Part shown: in pieces, positions 1 to 8,653 of the stretch
How positions within the stretch are numbered: position 1 is the first letter of the stretch
Layout of the letters: each line of letters opens with the position of its first letter
Source of the DNA: Falsirhodobacter flavus
Lineage (GTDB): Bacteria > Pseudomonadota > Alphaproteobacteria > Rhodobacterales > Rhodobacteraceae
Direction of reading: 5' to 3'
Assembly (NCBI GenBank): GCA_029846755.1
Contig: JARWBI010000008.1
Coordinates: 62,001 to 126,000 of the forward strand
Length of the DNA: 64,000 nt
Notes under the pieces: model-generated
What the model was told of the DNA's origin: nothing
The model's database searches: none
Seen by the model: the letters and a program-made list of their open reading frames with translations, nothing else
Program-made: the position numbers and the translations under genes

Positions 1-91
1 CGGAGCGAGTTTGCGGCGTTGATAGTTACACGCTATTTGGCATTGGTCACGCTTGGCGACCAGATTACGCGGCCCGACGTCGTAGCGGGCC

Positions 92-292
92 TTAGCAATC
101 CTCGTTCTTGTCAATCATGCCAGGCTTGCTCAGATTTTCGCACATCGCGGTATTGGATTTCGCCCCGCGCGGCTCGGAAGGCCAGTCCCGCTCTGATCCG
201 GTCTCTGGCCTATCGGCTCCGGGGTCTTGCGACTCACGAGCAATTTGCTCCGCTTCGCGGAGCGCGGACTCTTTCTTGTTATTTGGTGACAT
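92..292 (-). CDS. Small hydrophilic protein of unknown function (66 aa)
   Basis: I do not recognise a family. The start was chosen because the ATG is preceded at 5-6 bases by a very strong ribosome binding site (AGGAGGAG); a longer upstream reading has no such site. The 66-residue product is rich in Ser, Glu, Asp, Arg and Asn, has no membrane segment or signal peptide and is probably disordered. It has one Cys near the middle and one at the C-terminus. It stands alone, with no gene on either side within 600 bases downstream of the start. The strong binding site is the main reason to accept it as real. Confidence 0.5.
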   Translation of the reverse strand: MSPNNKKESALREAEQIARESQDPGADRPETGSERDWPSEPRGAKSNTAMCENLSKPGMIDKNEDC

Positions 293-899
293 TGTAACTC
301 CTCCTGTCAACGAACAGGGCCGAGACATGGATGTTCCGCGTTACACTTAACTTCCCCCCCGTGCGGGGCACGGGTAGATCACGCTGTTATAAGTCAAGTA
401 TCCATTATGAATGCACCGACACGGGTGTGTGGTATCCCATCATCGACTGCCCACCCTAGCATGCCCCGCGCGTGCGCACGCGGTGGAGCCATGGGCTGAT
501 CAAAAGTGATCTGACGGTGGATCATGCGCTCTCGGAGGTGCTCAAAGCTGAGGAGCACCCGTTGCGACATAGATTGCCGCGGTGCAGCGAATGACTGCAA
601 TGTCCCCCCTCGAGACGTTTAGCCAGAGTCCAGCTGCACCCCAATCTGACGTCTGCTTTGCAATGAAGCAGCGCTGCCGGTTTGACCGGCGGCTATGTGT
701 CGCGGGCCCTTGACCTTCGGGGGGATGCTCGGGCCGGACTGCGGCCTCATACAACGTTCGAATTTTCTTGGAACTCTTAGGTTTCGGGTGCCCCGACCAC
801 GATCTGGTTTCTAAAGACATGCTGGGACGGCGATCCGACGCACTTCTTTCGCGCGCCCGCATGAGATATGACATCATAAAACAAATCAGGGGTCATTAC
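293..899. other. Gene-poor stretch upstream of the FadR-like regulator
   Basis: No convincing gene was found here. Open frames exist on both strands but they lack ribosome binding sites and recognisable domains. The only structure seen is one diverged copy of the dispersed GCGAATG...GTCCC repeat near position 590 and the promoter region of the following regulator at its right end. Confidence 0.5.
583..608 (+). repeat. Dispersed intergenic repeat, diverged copy
   Basis: The core reads GCAGCGAATGACTGCAATGT followed by CCCCC. It matches other copies in the window that share GCGAATG, a GC-rich spacer and GTCCC. No coding role is apparent. Confidence 0.4.
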
Positions 900-1598
900 A
901 TGAAGCGACGGCGCGACAGCCTGTCTTCCATCGTGGCGAAGGACATAGCCGAACGGATCGACGCTGGCGAATATGCCGTGGGAGCCCGCATCCCGATCGA
1001 GGCGCAACTGGGCGAAACATATAACGTCAGCCGCACCGTCGTGCGTGAGGCCATCGCCCATCTGCGGTCCGAGGGATTGGTCGAATCGCGTCAGGGCGTC
1101 GGGGTTTTCGTGGCCGCGCGCGGCGGTATGGTGCTGAAGATCAGCCCCGACAGGCTGGGCGAGCTGGCCGAAATCCTCGAAATACTGGAGCTTCGTCTGG
1201 GGGTCGAGGTCGAGGCGGCCGGACTTGCCGCTCAGCGCCGCGATGCCCTGGCCCTGCGCCGAATTCTGGATGCGTTCGAGCGGACGACCGATTTGGATGC
1301 CTTTTCCGCGAATCCGCGCGAACTGGATTTCGATTTTCACATGGCCATCGCCGAGGCCAGCGGGAACAGCTACATGCCGCGCTTCATGTCCTTCATCGGT
1401 CCGGTCATCATTCCGCGAAGCCAGCTCATCCATGCATCCATCCCCAAGATCACCCGCGAATATCTGGCGAAAATGCTGGAAGAACACCGGCGTATTGCCG
1501 ATGCCATCGAACGGCAGGACGTGCTGGATGCCCGCGATGCGATGCGCTTCCATCTCGTCGGAAGTTTGGAGCGGTATCGAAAACTGAAGGCTGCCTGA
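900..1598 (+). CDS. FadR-subfamily GntR transcriptional regulator (FCD domain)
   Basis: A 232-residue DNA-binding regulator. Residues about 8-75 form a winged helix with the GntR signature (SRTVVREAIAHLRSEGLV). Residues about 95-225 are an all-helical FCD ligand domain that in this family binds small carboxylates through a metal held by Asp/His. The ATG was chosen because AGGGG lies just upstream; a longer reading from 768 has no binding site. It precedes the TRAP transporter operon in the same direction and is its likely repressor. The ten-base motif CATCATAnAA occurs upstream of both this gene and dctQ, which would fit autoregulation, but that is inference. Family certain; ligand unknown. 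Confidence 0.9.
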   Translation: MKRRRDSLSSIVAKDIAERIDAGEYAVGARIPIEAQLGETYNVSRTVVREAIAHLRSEGLVESRQGVGVFVAARGGMVLKISPDRLGELAEILEILELRLGVEVEAAGLAAQRRDALALRRILDAFERTTDLDAFSANPRELDFDFHMAIAEASGNSYMPRFMSFIGPVIIPRSQLIHASIPKITREYLAKMLEEHRRIADAIERQDVLDARDAMRFHLVGSLERYRKLKAA

Positions 1599-1606
1599 AT
1601 CATACG

Positions 1607-1635
1607 TTGACAGTCATCATACAATTAAATTAGCA
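1607..1635 (+). promoter_or_regulatory. Candidate promoter and operator of the TRAP operon
   Basis: A perfect -35 box (TTGACA) is followed after 17 bases by a weak -10 (TTAGCA). The spacer contains CATCATACAA at 1615-1624, which matches CATCATAAAA at 872-881 upstream of the regulator gene at nine of ten positions. This shared motif may be the FCD regulator site. The site was not tested against other genomes. Confidence 0.35.
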
Positions 1636-1769
1636 ATTGGGTAACAGGGAGACCGTGGCGAAAGACCCGTAAACGGGCGTGCCGTCGGAAGATGAACGGC
1701 TTTGGCCGATGGCGGATCTGCGTCCTCTGTTCCGGGGTGAATACCCCTTGTTTGACAGCGGAGGGTAAC

Positions 1770-2309
1770 ATGACCGCCTTCAGGAACATCTATCTCGGGA
1801 TTTTGCGGTGGATCGTCATCCTCTGCATGGCGGGAATGCTTTGCCTGATCTTTTGCAACGTGGTGCTGCGCTATGCGTTTAACAGCGGCATCTATCTGTC
1901 CGAGGGTGTCTCGGGCCTGCTTTACGTCTGGATGACCTTCATCGGCGCGCTTCTGGTGCTGTATGAGCGGGGCCATATCGGCGTGGACATGCTGGTGCGC
2001 CGGGTGCCGATGGCGCTGCGCCGGGTGGCTTTTGCCGTCACGCATCTGGTGATGCTGTATGTCACCTGGCTGCTGCTGGTCGGAAGCTGGCAGCAGATGC
2101 AGATCAACCTTCACGTCATATCGCCCGCGACGATGCTGCCCATCGGGCTTGTCTATGCCGCCGGGGTCTTCTTTGCGGCGATGAGCGGGCTGTTCCTGAT
2201 CTCGCAACTGCTGCTGCTGCTGACGGGTCGCCTGACCAACCTGACCGTCGCCGTGTCCGAGGACGAGGAAGAGGCCGAGCGCTTGATGGCCGAAGGGGCG
2301 CTGAAATGA
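1770..2309 (+). CDS. dctQ: TRAP transporter small membrane subunit (DctQ type)
   Basis: A 179-residue inner-membrane protein with four predicted transmembrane helices, the usual layout of the TRAP small subunit. It partners the large permease and passes substrate from the periplasmic binding protein, driven by an ion gradient. Typical family features are visible: an early membrane segment ending in FCNVVLRYAF and the WMTFIGALLVLYERGHIGVDML block in helices 2-3. The ATG was chosen because GGAGGG stands five bases upstream; an ATG at 1692 has no such site. It overlaps the next gene by ATGA, so the two are translationally coupled. Substrate is not predictable from this subunit. Confidence 0.93.
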   Translation: MTAFRNIYLGILRWIVILCMAGMLCLIFCNVVLRYAFNSGIYLSEGVSGLLYVWMTFIGALLVLYERGHIGVDMLVRRVPMALRRVAFAVTHLVMLYVTWLLLVGSWQQMQINLHVISPATMLPIGLVYAAGVFFAAMSGLFLISQLLLLLTGRLTNLTVAVSEDEEEAERLMAEGALK

Positions 2310-3586
2310 CCGTCGCACTTTTCACCGGAACGCTTCTGGCCGTTATCGCCATCGGCGCGCCCATCGCCTATGCGCTGATCATCACGGGCGCGGCGCTGAT
2401 GTGGCAGATGGGGCTGTTCGACGGCCAGATCATCGCGCAAAACCTGCTGAACGCGGTCGACAGCTTTCCCATGATCGCGATCCCGCTGTTCATTCTGGCG
2501 GGCGAGGTGATGAACACCGGCGGTCTGTCGCGCCGTATCATCGCGTTGGCGCAATCGCTGGTTGGGCACAAGCGTGGTGGCCTTGGATATGTGGTGATCT
2601 TTGCCAGCGTGCTGCTGTCGTCGCTTTCGGGCTCGGCACTGGCGGATGCAGCCTCGCTTTCGGCGCTGCTGCTGCCGATGATGGTGGCGGCGGGCCATGC
2701 CAAGGAACGGGCAGGTGGGCTGATCGCCTCGGCCTCGATCATCGGGCCGATCATTCCGCCCAGCATTGGCTTCATCGTCTTTGGTGTCGCGACCAATCTG
2801 TCGATCAGCAAACTTTTTCTGGCCGGCATCGCACCGGGCATCATGATCGCGATCGCACTGGCGATCACCTGGTTCTTCGTCGCCCGCAAGGAAGACGTGA
2901 TCCCCACCCCCCGCGCAAGCTGGGCTGAACGGGGCCGCGCGTTCCGTGACAGCCTCTGGGCGCTGATGCTTCCGGTCATCATCATCGTGGGCCTGCGCTT
3001 CGGCGTCGTCACCCCGACCGAGGCTGCCGCCGTCGCCGCTGCCTATGCCCTGTTTGTCGCCATGGTCGTCTATCGCGAACTGTCGCTGGACGATCTGAAG
3101 GAGCTGACCTTTCGCGCGGGCAAGACCGCCGCCGGGGTGATGTTCCTTGTTGCCGCCGCAGCGATTCCGGCGTGGATGATCACCATCGCCGACATCCCCG
3201 GACAGGTCATTGGCATGATCGAGCCGTTCATGGACGATCCCAAGCTGCTGATGTTCGTCCTGATGCTGTTGATCATCGTGGTCGGCACCGCGATGGACCT
3301 GACGCCGACGATCCTGCTTCTGGGTCCGATCCTTGTGCCGGTGGTCGTCGCGGCGGGGATCGACCCGATCTACTTTGGCGTCCTGTTCATGATCAACTGC
3401 GCCATCGGGCTGATCACGCCCCCTGTCGGCACGGTGCTGAACGTCGTCTGCGCGGTCGGCAAGATGGATTACGAGGCGCTGTTCAAAGGCACGCTTCCAT
3501 TCTTCGTGGCCGAGGTCGCCGTGCTGTTCCTGCTGGTGCTGTTCCCGGAACTCGTGACCGTGCCTGCCGCCTGGATCTCTCATTAA
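2306..3586 (+). CDS. dctM: TRAP transporter large permease (DctM type)
   Basis: A 426-residue membrane protein with about 12 hydrophobic segments and full family length. It forms the ion-coupled translocation channel of the TRAP system. Visible family blocks include FILAGEVMNTGGLSRRI, GSALADAASLSALLLPMM, SIIGPIIPPSIGF and the late GLITPPVGTVLNVVC segment. Its ATG sits inside the stop of dctQ. The periplasmic binding protein gene follows after a short gap, giving a QMP gene order. Confidence 0.96.
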   Translation: MTVALFTGTLLAVIAIGAPIAYALIITGAALMWQMGLFDGQIIAQNLLNAVDSFPMIAIPLFILAGEVMNTGGLSRRIIALAQSLVGHKRGGLGYVVIFASVLLSSLSGSALADAASLSALLLPMMVAAGHAKERAGGLIASASIIGPIIPPSIGFIVFGVATNLSISKLFLAGIAPGIMIAIALAITWFFVARKEDVIPTPRASWAERGRAFRDSLWALMLPVIIIVGLRFGVVTPTEAAAVAAAYALFVAMVVYRELSLDDLKELTFRAGKTAAGVMFLVAAAAIPAWMITIADIPGQVIGMIEPFMDDPKLLMFVLMLLIIVVGTAMDLTPTILLLGPILVPVVVAAGIDPIYFGVLFMINCAIGLITPPVGTVLNVVCAVGKMDYEALFKGTLPFFVAEVAVLFLLVLFPELVTVPAAWISH

Positions 3587-3625
3587 GGGGCGAAAAGACC
3601 CCGCAACCCCAACATGGATAGACAT

Positions 3626-4621
3626 ATGAAAACCATCATCGGCCTTCTGACCGCCGCCCTTCTGGCCACGGGCGCAAACGCGCAGGACTACAACTCGCGC
3701 ACCATCAAATTTGCTGCCACGGGGCAGGAGGGCACGCCCCCCGTCCTTGGGATGCACCTCTTTGCCGAGAAGCTGGCCGAGAAGAGCGGCGGGAAGCTGA
3801 ACACCCGCGTCTTCGCCAACGGCGTGTTGGGCGGCGACGTGCAGGTGCTGTCGTCCCTTCAGGGAGGCGTGGTGGAGATGATGGTCTGGAACGCGGGCAA
3901 CATGATCTCCCAGGCGCAGGACTTCGGCATTCTGGACTTGCCCTTCATATATCAGGACGTGGACGCCGTCGATGCCCTGCTGGATGGCGAGGTGGGCCAG
4001 CACCTGACTGATCAGCTGCCGGAACATGGCGTGATCGGTCTGGCCTTCTGGGAACAGGGCTTCCGCCTGCTGACCAACAACAAGCACGAGGTCCGCACGC
4101 TGGAGGATATCTCGGGGCTGAAGATCCGGGTGCAGCAAAACCCGCTGCTGGTGGACATGTGGGCGGCGCTTGGCGCCAACCCGACGCCGATGGCCGTGAC
4201 CGAGCTCTACACCGCGCTGGAAACCGGGGCCGTGGACGGGCAAGAGACAACCGCGCCCTTCATCCTCGGGTCCAAGTATCACGAGGTGCAGGACTACATC
4301 TCCGTCACGCGCCACAACTACAACCCGCAGATCGTGCTGATCGGCAAGCCGTTCTGGGACAAGCTGACCGAGGATGAACAGACGCTGATCATCCAGGTCG
4401 CCCGCGAAACCGCGATCGAACAGCGCCAGATTTCGCGCGATGCGCAGACCAGCGCGCTGGCCGCGATCCGCGAGGCGGGCAACACCGTGACCGAGATCGA
4501 CCCAGCCGAGCTGACCCGCATGCAGGACGCCGTGCGCCCCGTCATCGCCAAATACGCAACCACCTTCGACCCCGAGATGACGCAGACCGTGTTCGACGCG
4601 GTGGGCTTCAAGCTCGACTGA
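3626..4621 (+). CDS. dctP: TRAP transporter periplasmic substrate-binding protein (DctP type)
   Basis: About 331 residues. The N-terminus MKTIIGLLTAALLATGANA is a Sec signal peptide with a cleavage site before QDYN. The start at 3626 places this signal exactly at the N-terminus; an ATG four codons upstream is possible. The mature part shows DctP landmarks: the TGQEG and GMHLFAEKLAEKSGG region, FANGVLGGD, LPFIYQDVDA, the LKIRVQQNPLLVDMW strand containing the ligand-binding Arg, and NPTPMAVTELYTALETGAVDGQE. It captures an organic acid in the periplasm for DctQM. The adjoining hydrolase, aldolase and RraA-like genes suggest a carboxylate with an amide or nitrile group; this is inference. Confidence 0.95.
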   Translation: MKTIIGLLTAALLATGANAQDYNSRTIKFAATGQEGTPPVLGMHLFAEKLAEKSGGKLNTRVFANGVLGGDVQVLSSLQGGVVEMMVWNAGNMISQAQDFGILDLPFIYQDVDAVDALLDGEVGQHLTDQLPEHGVIGLAFWEQGFRLLTNNKHEVRTLEDISGLKIRVQQNPLLVDMWAALGANPTPMAVTELYTALETGAVDGQETTAPFILGSKYHEVQDYISVTRHNYNPQIVLIGKPFWDKLTEDEQTLIIQVARETAIEQRQISRDAQTSALAAIREAGNTVTEIDPAELTRMQDAVRPVIAKYATTFDPEMTQTVFDAVGFKLD

Positions 4622-4636
4622 CCTTTAGGAAACGCC

Positions 4637-5467
4637 ATGAAGATTTCATTCGCCCAGTTCTCGCCGCTTCACGGCGATACCGCTGCCACCACGGCCCTTG
4701 TTGCCACAAAATCGCGCGAGGCGGCGGCATCGGGGTCGCGCCTGATCGCTTGGCCGGAATGTTTCCTGACTGGCGGTTCTTTCGACGACCGGACCAGCCT
4801 TGTCGCCGCCGCCGTGGATATCGAACGCGGCGATTTGGAGCCGATCCTTGCCGCCGCGCGCGACACCGGCATCCATATCATTGTCGGCTTCTATCAGCGG
4901 CGGGGCGATCAGGCGCTGAACACCGCAGCCCTGATCGGCCCGCAGGGGATCATCGGGCTTCATCACAAGATGCATCTGCCCTTCATGATCGGCGACCGTT
5001 TCGTGGACATCCCGGAGATTGACGGCCCCTCGGTCTTCGATACTGAGATCGGGCGCGTCGGTGTCGCAATCTGTTACGAGATCCGCTTCCCCGAGGTTGC
5101 CCGCACGCTAGCGCTGGAGGGTGCCGACATCATCGTCCTGCCCGCCGCATGGCCCGAAGCCGCGCGCATACTGCCCGACCTGTTCAGCCGTGTGCGGGCT
5201 GCGGAAAACTTCGTCTACTTCCTTTCCTCGAACCGCAACGACATGGATGACGGGATGCAGTTCATGGGATCGAGCCACGTCATCGGCCCCGACGGGACCG
5301 AGATCATCAACGCGGGCATGGAGGACGGCATCTTCACCGTCGATCTGGACCTTGAAAAAGCGCGGGTGAAATCGATCATCCGCGATCCCGGCGTTTACGA
5401 GGTCCACCCGTGGCGCGACCGCCGCCCGCAGGATTACGGCGTCTGCACCATGGCGGCGGTGGTATGA
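4637..5467 (+). CDS. Carbon-nitrogen hydrolase (nitrilase superfamily)
   Basis: A 276-residue cytosolic enzyme. The Glu-Lys-Cys triad of the superfamily is intact: Glu41 in WPECFLTGG, Lys111 in HHKMHLPF and Cys146 in GVAICYEIRFPE. It should hydrolyse an amide or N-carbamoyl C-N bond and release ammonia; the ICYEIRFPE form is more typical of omega-amidase and amidohydrolase branches than of true nitrilases. A ribosome binding site (AGGAAA) precedes the ATG. The gene lies 15 bases after dctP and overlaps the aldolase gene by ATGA, so it is part of the TRAP operon and probably acts on the imported compound. Exact substrate unknown. Confidence 0.9.
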   Translation: MKISFAQFSPLHGDTAATTALVATKSREAAASGSRLIAWPECFLTGGSFDDRTSLVAAAVDIERGDLEPILAAARDTGIHIIVGFYQRRGDQALNTAALIGPQGIIGLHHKMHLPFMIGDRFVDIPEIDGPSVFDTEIGRVGVAICYEIRFPEVARTLALEGADIIVLPAAWPEAARILPDLFSRVRAAENFVYFLSSNRNDMDDGMQFMGSSHVIGPDGTEIINAGMEDGIFTVDLDLEKARVKSIIRDPGVYEVHPWRDRRPQDYGVCTMAAVV

Positions 5468-6234
5468 TGGACCTGTCACGCCCGACCTTCGGCATGAACG
5501 TCTATTCCGGTGCGCCGGCGGTGGTTGAAATCGCAGGGCATCACGGTCTGGATTTCGTGTTCATCGACGCCGAGCACACCGCGCTCGGCCTCGATCTGCC
5601 GATGGAGCGGATGATCCTGGCCGCACGTCTTGCGGGTGTTGCGCCGCTGATCCGCGTGCCCGACAGCGATGCCACGGGTCTTCGCAAGGCGCTGGAGCTG
5701 GGGGCGGCGGGCGTCATCATCCCGCAGGTTCATGACGCCGCGCAGATGCGTGCGATCATCGCTGCAACCAAGTTCCCCCCCTTGGGCCGTCGCGGCGGCG
5801 ACAGCTCCGTTCGGTCCGCGAATTACGGCGGGCCGGGCTTTGATTGGGCTGACTATGCCGCCCGCGCCAACCGCGAGACGTTGCTGGTCCCGATGGCCGA
5901 AAGCCACGAGTTCTTCACCAATATCGACGCGATCCTCGACGTGCCGGGCATCGACGCTGTCCACTTCGGCCCGGCGGATTACGCGCTATCCTGCGGCATT
6001 CCGGTTGATTACTCTATGAAGCACCCTCAGGTGCGCCAGGCGATGCGCGAGTTGATTGCCAAATGCCATGCGCGCGGGATCAAGGTGATGCTGCCCTGCT
6101 TCCCCGCCGATCACGCGCAGATGGCCGATCTGCTGGCCGAGGGGGGCGATATGCTGCTGGTTGGCAATGACATGGCATTCCTGAACGCGGGCTGCCGGAA
6201 TGCGGCGGAGCTGGCGAAAGGGGGGCGGGGATGA
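5464..6234 (+). CDS. HpcH/HpaI-family class II aldolase
   Basis: A 256-residue TIM-barrel enzyme of the 2-keto-3-deoxy sugar acid/HpaI aldolase family, which splits 4-hydroxy-2-oxo acids into pyruvate or a keto acid plus an aldehyde using a divalent metal. Signature blocks are present: the FVFIDAEHTALGLD strand with the Asp-Glu-His active region, the PLIRVPDSDATGLRKALELGAAGVIIPQV segment with Arg and Gln, and a later metal-ligand region around DAVHFGPADYALSCG. It starts within the stop codon of the hydrolase (ATGA) and ends the same way into the RraA-like gene. The order suggests sequential breakdown of the TRAP substrate. Confidence 0.9.
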   Translation: MMDLSRPTFGMNVYSGAPAVVEIAGHHGLDFVFIDAEHTALGLDLPMERMILAARLAGVAPLIRVPDSDATGLRKALELGAAGVIIPQVHDAAQMRAIIAATKFPPLGRRGGDSSVRSANYGGPGFDWADYAARANRETLLVPMAESHEFFTNIDAILDVPGIDAVHFGPADYALSCGIPVDYSMKHPQVRQAMRELIAKCHARGIKVMLPCFPADHAQMADLLAEGGDMLLVGNDMAFLNAGCRNAAELAKGGRG

Positions 6235-6935
6235 TCCGCCACGACTTCAAACGGACATCCAACGATCCCGCAATTCTGGACCGGATGCGGGCAATCCAGC
6301 CAGCATCCCTCGGCCATTATCTGACCGAGGGCATAGTCTCGCCCGCCGTGCACGCGCTGACCTCGGGCAAGATGATTGGCCGCGCCGTCACAGTGCGACA
6401 GCCTTTGCCGGACGCCTTGCCGGTGCATCTTGTGCTGGATGAATTGCAGCCCGGCGACGTGCTGGTGATCGACCGCGCAGGAGACCACCACATCGCCTGC
6501 GTGGGCGAGATGGTCGCCCGCGCCGCCCAGGCTGCCGGTGCGGTGGGCATCGTGGTGGACGGGATTGTGACGGACATCGAGGAATTGCGGGAGATAGGCC
6601 TGCCGGTATATGCCCGCGGCACGAATGTCGTCACGACACGATTGCTGCAGGTTCCGGGGGCAGAGCTGTTCGGACCCGTTATCATCGGGAATGTGATCGT
6701 CAGAGCCGGCGATCTGATGTTTGGAGATGCGAATGGCTTGATGAGATTGCCCGCCACGTTCGAGCTCAGCGAACTCCTTGGTAAGGCCGAGGCAGACGAG
6801 GCCCGCGAGGTAGAGTGGCGTTGCCGCTTGGCGTCCGGCGCAGGATTGGCCGACCTGAACGGCGCACGGCGGGCGCAGGGCCAAAGCGCCGCGCCAACGT
6901 CCTCGCATATAAAATCAAACGGACCATCTCCCTGA
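6231..6935 (+). CDS. RraA-like protein with altered active-site arginine
   Basis: A 234-residue member of the RraA / 4-hydroxy-4-methyl-2-oxoglutarate aldolase fold. Enzymes of this group use an Arg-Asp pair in the motif G-x-I-R-D. Here the segment reads DGIVTDIEELRE, so Thr114 replaces the Arg while Asp115 remains. The GPYKNGPG loop found in the two other RraA-type proteins in this window is also missing. The fold is otherwise full length, including GDVLVIDRAGD and the PVYARG strand. It is the last gene of the TRAP operon, coupled by ATGA. It may be a binding or regulatory relative, or may use another catalytic residue. Confidence 0.8.
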   Translation: MIRHDFKRTSNDPAILDRMRAIQPASLGHYLTEGIVSPAVHALTSGKMIGRAVTVRQPLPDALPVHLVLDELQPGDVLVIDRAGDHHIACVGEMVARAAQAAGAVGIVVDGIVTDIEELREIGLPVYARGTNVVTTRLLQVPGAELFGPVIIGNVIVRAGDLMFGDANGLMRLPATFELSELLGKAEADEAREVEWRCRLASGAGLADLNGARRAQGQSAAPTSSHIKSNGPSP

Positions 6936-7100
6936 TCGGCATCCAGCCTCTGAATTCGCTGGCTGACGCAGTCGGTGTGGGTTTGCCGGGGTGGCAAGCA
7001 CGAATACCTCGCCCGCCGCTAACCGACTGTTTCCACACGCACCCGGCCGCGGCTTGCTCGAATCCGCTTTTCAGGGGGAGAGCCGATCGGAACGACGCTC

Positions 7101-7122
7101 AGAGCCGATTGTGTTGAAAAAC
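7101..7122 (+). repeat. IS left inverted repeat
   Basis: The inner 16 bases GATTGTGTTGAAAAAC match the opposite end perfectly in inverted orientation; the outer six bases match at four positions. Confidence 0.85.
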
Positions 7123-7174
7123 TCGTTTCAAATCCTGCGGTGATTTCGCGCTGAGATCGGCCTGCTCGCTCCCT

Positions 7175-8554
7175 TCAAGCTGTTTGCGGCCCATCGGGGA
7201 TCAGTTTCGCGAGTTTGCGGAGGTTTTGGGCGGTTGCGGCGAGGTGGAACTCGTCCTTGGCACCGTTCGGGCCGCGCAGGCGCAAGCGGCCGAGACGCAG
7301 GATGCGCTTGAGGTGGGCGAAGAGCATCTCGACCTTCTTCCGCCGTCGCATGCTTTCGAGGTATGCGTCGGTTCCGGCAAAGGCGCGAACCTTGTCGCGG
7401 ACGGCCTCGTGACGGTGGCGGGAGATCCGGCGGATCGCCTGGTTCGGCGTGCAGCGTGCCTTCAGCTCGCAGGTGCCGCAGTCCGCCTTGCTGGCGTAGT
7501 ATCTGCGGAAGCCGTCTGGACCGTAAGACGGTCGTTCTCGACCGATGTCGCGCCAATACTTCTTCAGCTTTCGGCCGCCGGGGCAGGTGTATTCATCGGC
7601 CACAGGATCGAAGGTGAAGACGGTGTTCGGGAAGGTGCCATCGGCGCGCTCGGTCTTGTCGAAGACAGGGATGTGCTGGGTGATCTCGCGTTCCTCGAGC
7701 CATGCCAGCATGTCGGCCGAGCCATAAGCCGTATCGGCGGCCAGACGTTCCGGCTGCAGATCGAAGCGATCTTTCGCACGGTCGATCATCGTGCGGGTGG
7801 CCCCGACCTCGGCCTGTCGGATGGACCGGCTGGCTTCGACGTCCACGATCACTGCATTGTCCGTGTCGATCAGGTAGTTGGTGGAATACGCAAAGATCGC
7901 GGGCGCATTCATGGCGGCGGTCCACTGGCTCGCCGGATCGCTGCAGGACATGAACTTCGGTCGCACCTCGCTGGCCGCGCCGAAGGCGGCATCATCCAGA
8001 GTTTCCAGATATTCGCGCACGGCGCGGGGTGCGGTCTCCTCGTTGATCTGGCCGCCCTGCCAGAGTTCCTGGGACATGGAATACATCTTGCCGGCATCGG
8101 CGCGGATCAGGCTGGCGTCTATGGCGAAGTCGCGCCCGCCGACCAGCCCTTCTGTGATGCAGCGACGCACAACCGTCTCGAACACCTGGCGCAGCAGATC
8201 GCTGTCGCGGAAGCGGCCATGCCGGTTCTTGGAGAAGGTGGAATGGTCCGGCACCGCCGTGTTCAGATCCAGCCGGCAGAACCAACGGTAGGCCAGGTTC
8301 AGGTGGACCTCTTCGCAGATCCGCCGCTCGGACCGGATGCCGAAGCAATAGCCGATCAGCAGCATGCGGATCATCAGTTCAGGATCGACCGACGGTCGGC
8401 CAGTGCTGCTGTAGAAAGGTGCAAGATGCTGGCGGATGCCATTCAGATCAACGAACCGGTCAATGGCGCGGATCAGGTGGCCCTGCGGGACGTGATCTTC
8501 CAGCGAGAACTCGTAGAACAGCGCGCCTTGCGCCACCTGTCGCGATCCCATCAT
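7175..8554 (-). CDS. IS1182-family DDE transposase
   Basis: A 459-residue transposase with the N-terminal InsH-like (DUF772) domain containing GRPSVDPELMIRMLLIGYCFGIRSER and a C-terminal DDE domain. The likely catalytic acids are Asp in FAIDASLIRADAG, Asp in AADTAYGSADM and Glu in KKVEMLFAHLKRI. A cysteine cluster (CGTCELKARC) precedes the last part, as in this family. The start was set at the second ATG (MMGSRQ) because GGAGGT lies seven bases upstream; a start five codons earlier is possible. The frame is uninterrupted, so the enzyme may be active. Confidence 0.95.
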   Translation of the reverse strand: MMGSRQVAQGALFYEFSLEDHVPQGHLIRAIDRFVDLNGIRQHLAPFYSSTGRPSVDPELMIRMLLIGYCFGIRSERRICEEVHLNLAYRWFCRLDLNTAVPDHSTFSKNRHGRFRDSDLLRQVFETVVRRCITEGLVGGRDFAIDASLIRADAGKMYSMSQELWQGGQINEETAPRAVREYLETLDDAAFGAASEVRPKFMSCSDPASQWTAAMNAPAIFAYSTNYLIDTDNAVIVDVEASRSIRQAEVGATRTMIDRAKDRFDLQPERLAADTAYGSADMLAWLEEREITQHIPVFDKTERADGTFPNTVFTFDPVADEYTCPGGRKLKKYWRDIGRERPSYGPDGFRRYYASKADCGTCELKARCTPNQAIRRISRHRHEAVRDKVRAFAGTDAYLESMRRRKKVEMLFAHLKRILRLGRLRLRGPNGAKDEFHLAATAQNLRKLAKLIPDGPQTA

Positions 8555-8617
8555 CCCGATCACCTCCACAATCCCGTAAGGGAAGTGAAACAGCGCAGGA
8601 ACGGGCGATCAACAGGT

Positions 8618-8639
8618 GTTTTTCAACACAATCAGCCCT
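8618..8639 (-). repeat. IS right inverted repeat
   Basis: Inverted copy of the left end; the core read on the plus strand is GTTTTTCAACACAATC. Confidence 0.85.
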
Positions 8640-8653
8640 ATGCGGACGTTCGA

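Larger units (their letters stand above)
7101..8639. mobile_element. IS1182-type insertion sequence, complete
   Basis: The element is about 1.54 kb, carries a single minus-strand transposase gene and is bounded by 22-bp inverted repeats with two mismatches (see the separate end entries). No clear target duplication was seen: the bases outside are GCTC on the left and ATGC on the right. Absence of a duplication may reflect age, recombination or a very short target. The right end lies 14 bases from the alaE stop codon, so the element sits between the TRAP operon and alaE without breaking a visible gene. Confidence 0.85.

Noticed and set aside
542-877. A 111-codon minus-strand frame near the left end
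   Set aside because: No binding site or family; it overlaps a repeat copy and the promoter of the FadR-like gene.
2153-4315. A 720-codon frame on the minus strand opposite the TRAP genes
   Set aside because: It is a low-complexity, His/Arg/Asp-rich shadow of dctM and dctP, typical of high-GC antisense frames, with no domain and no binding site.
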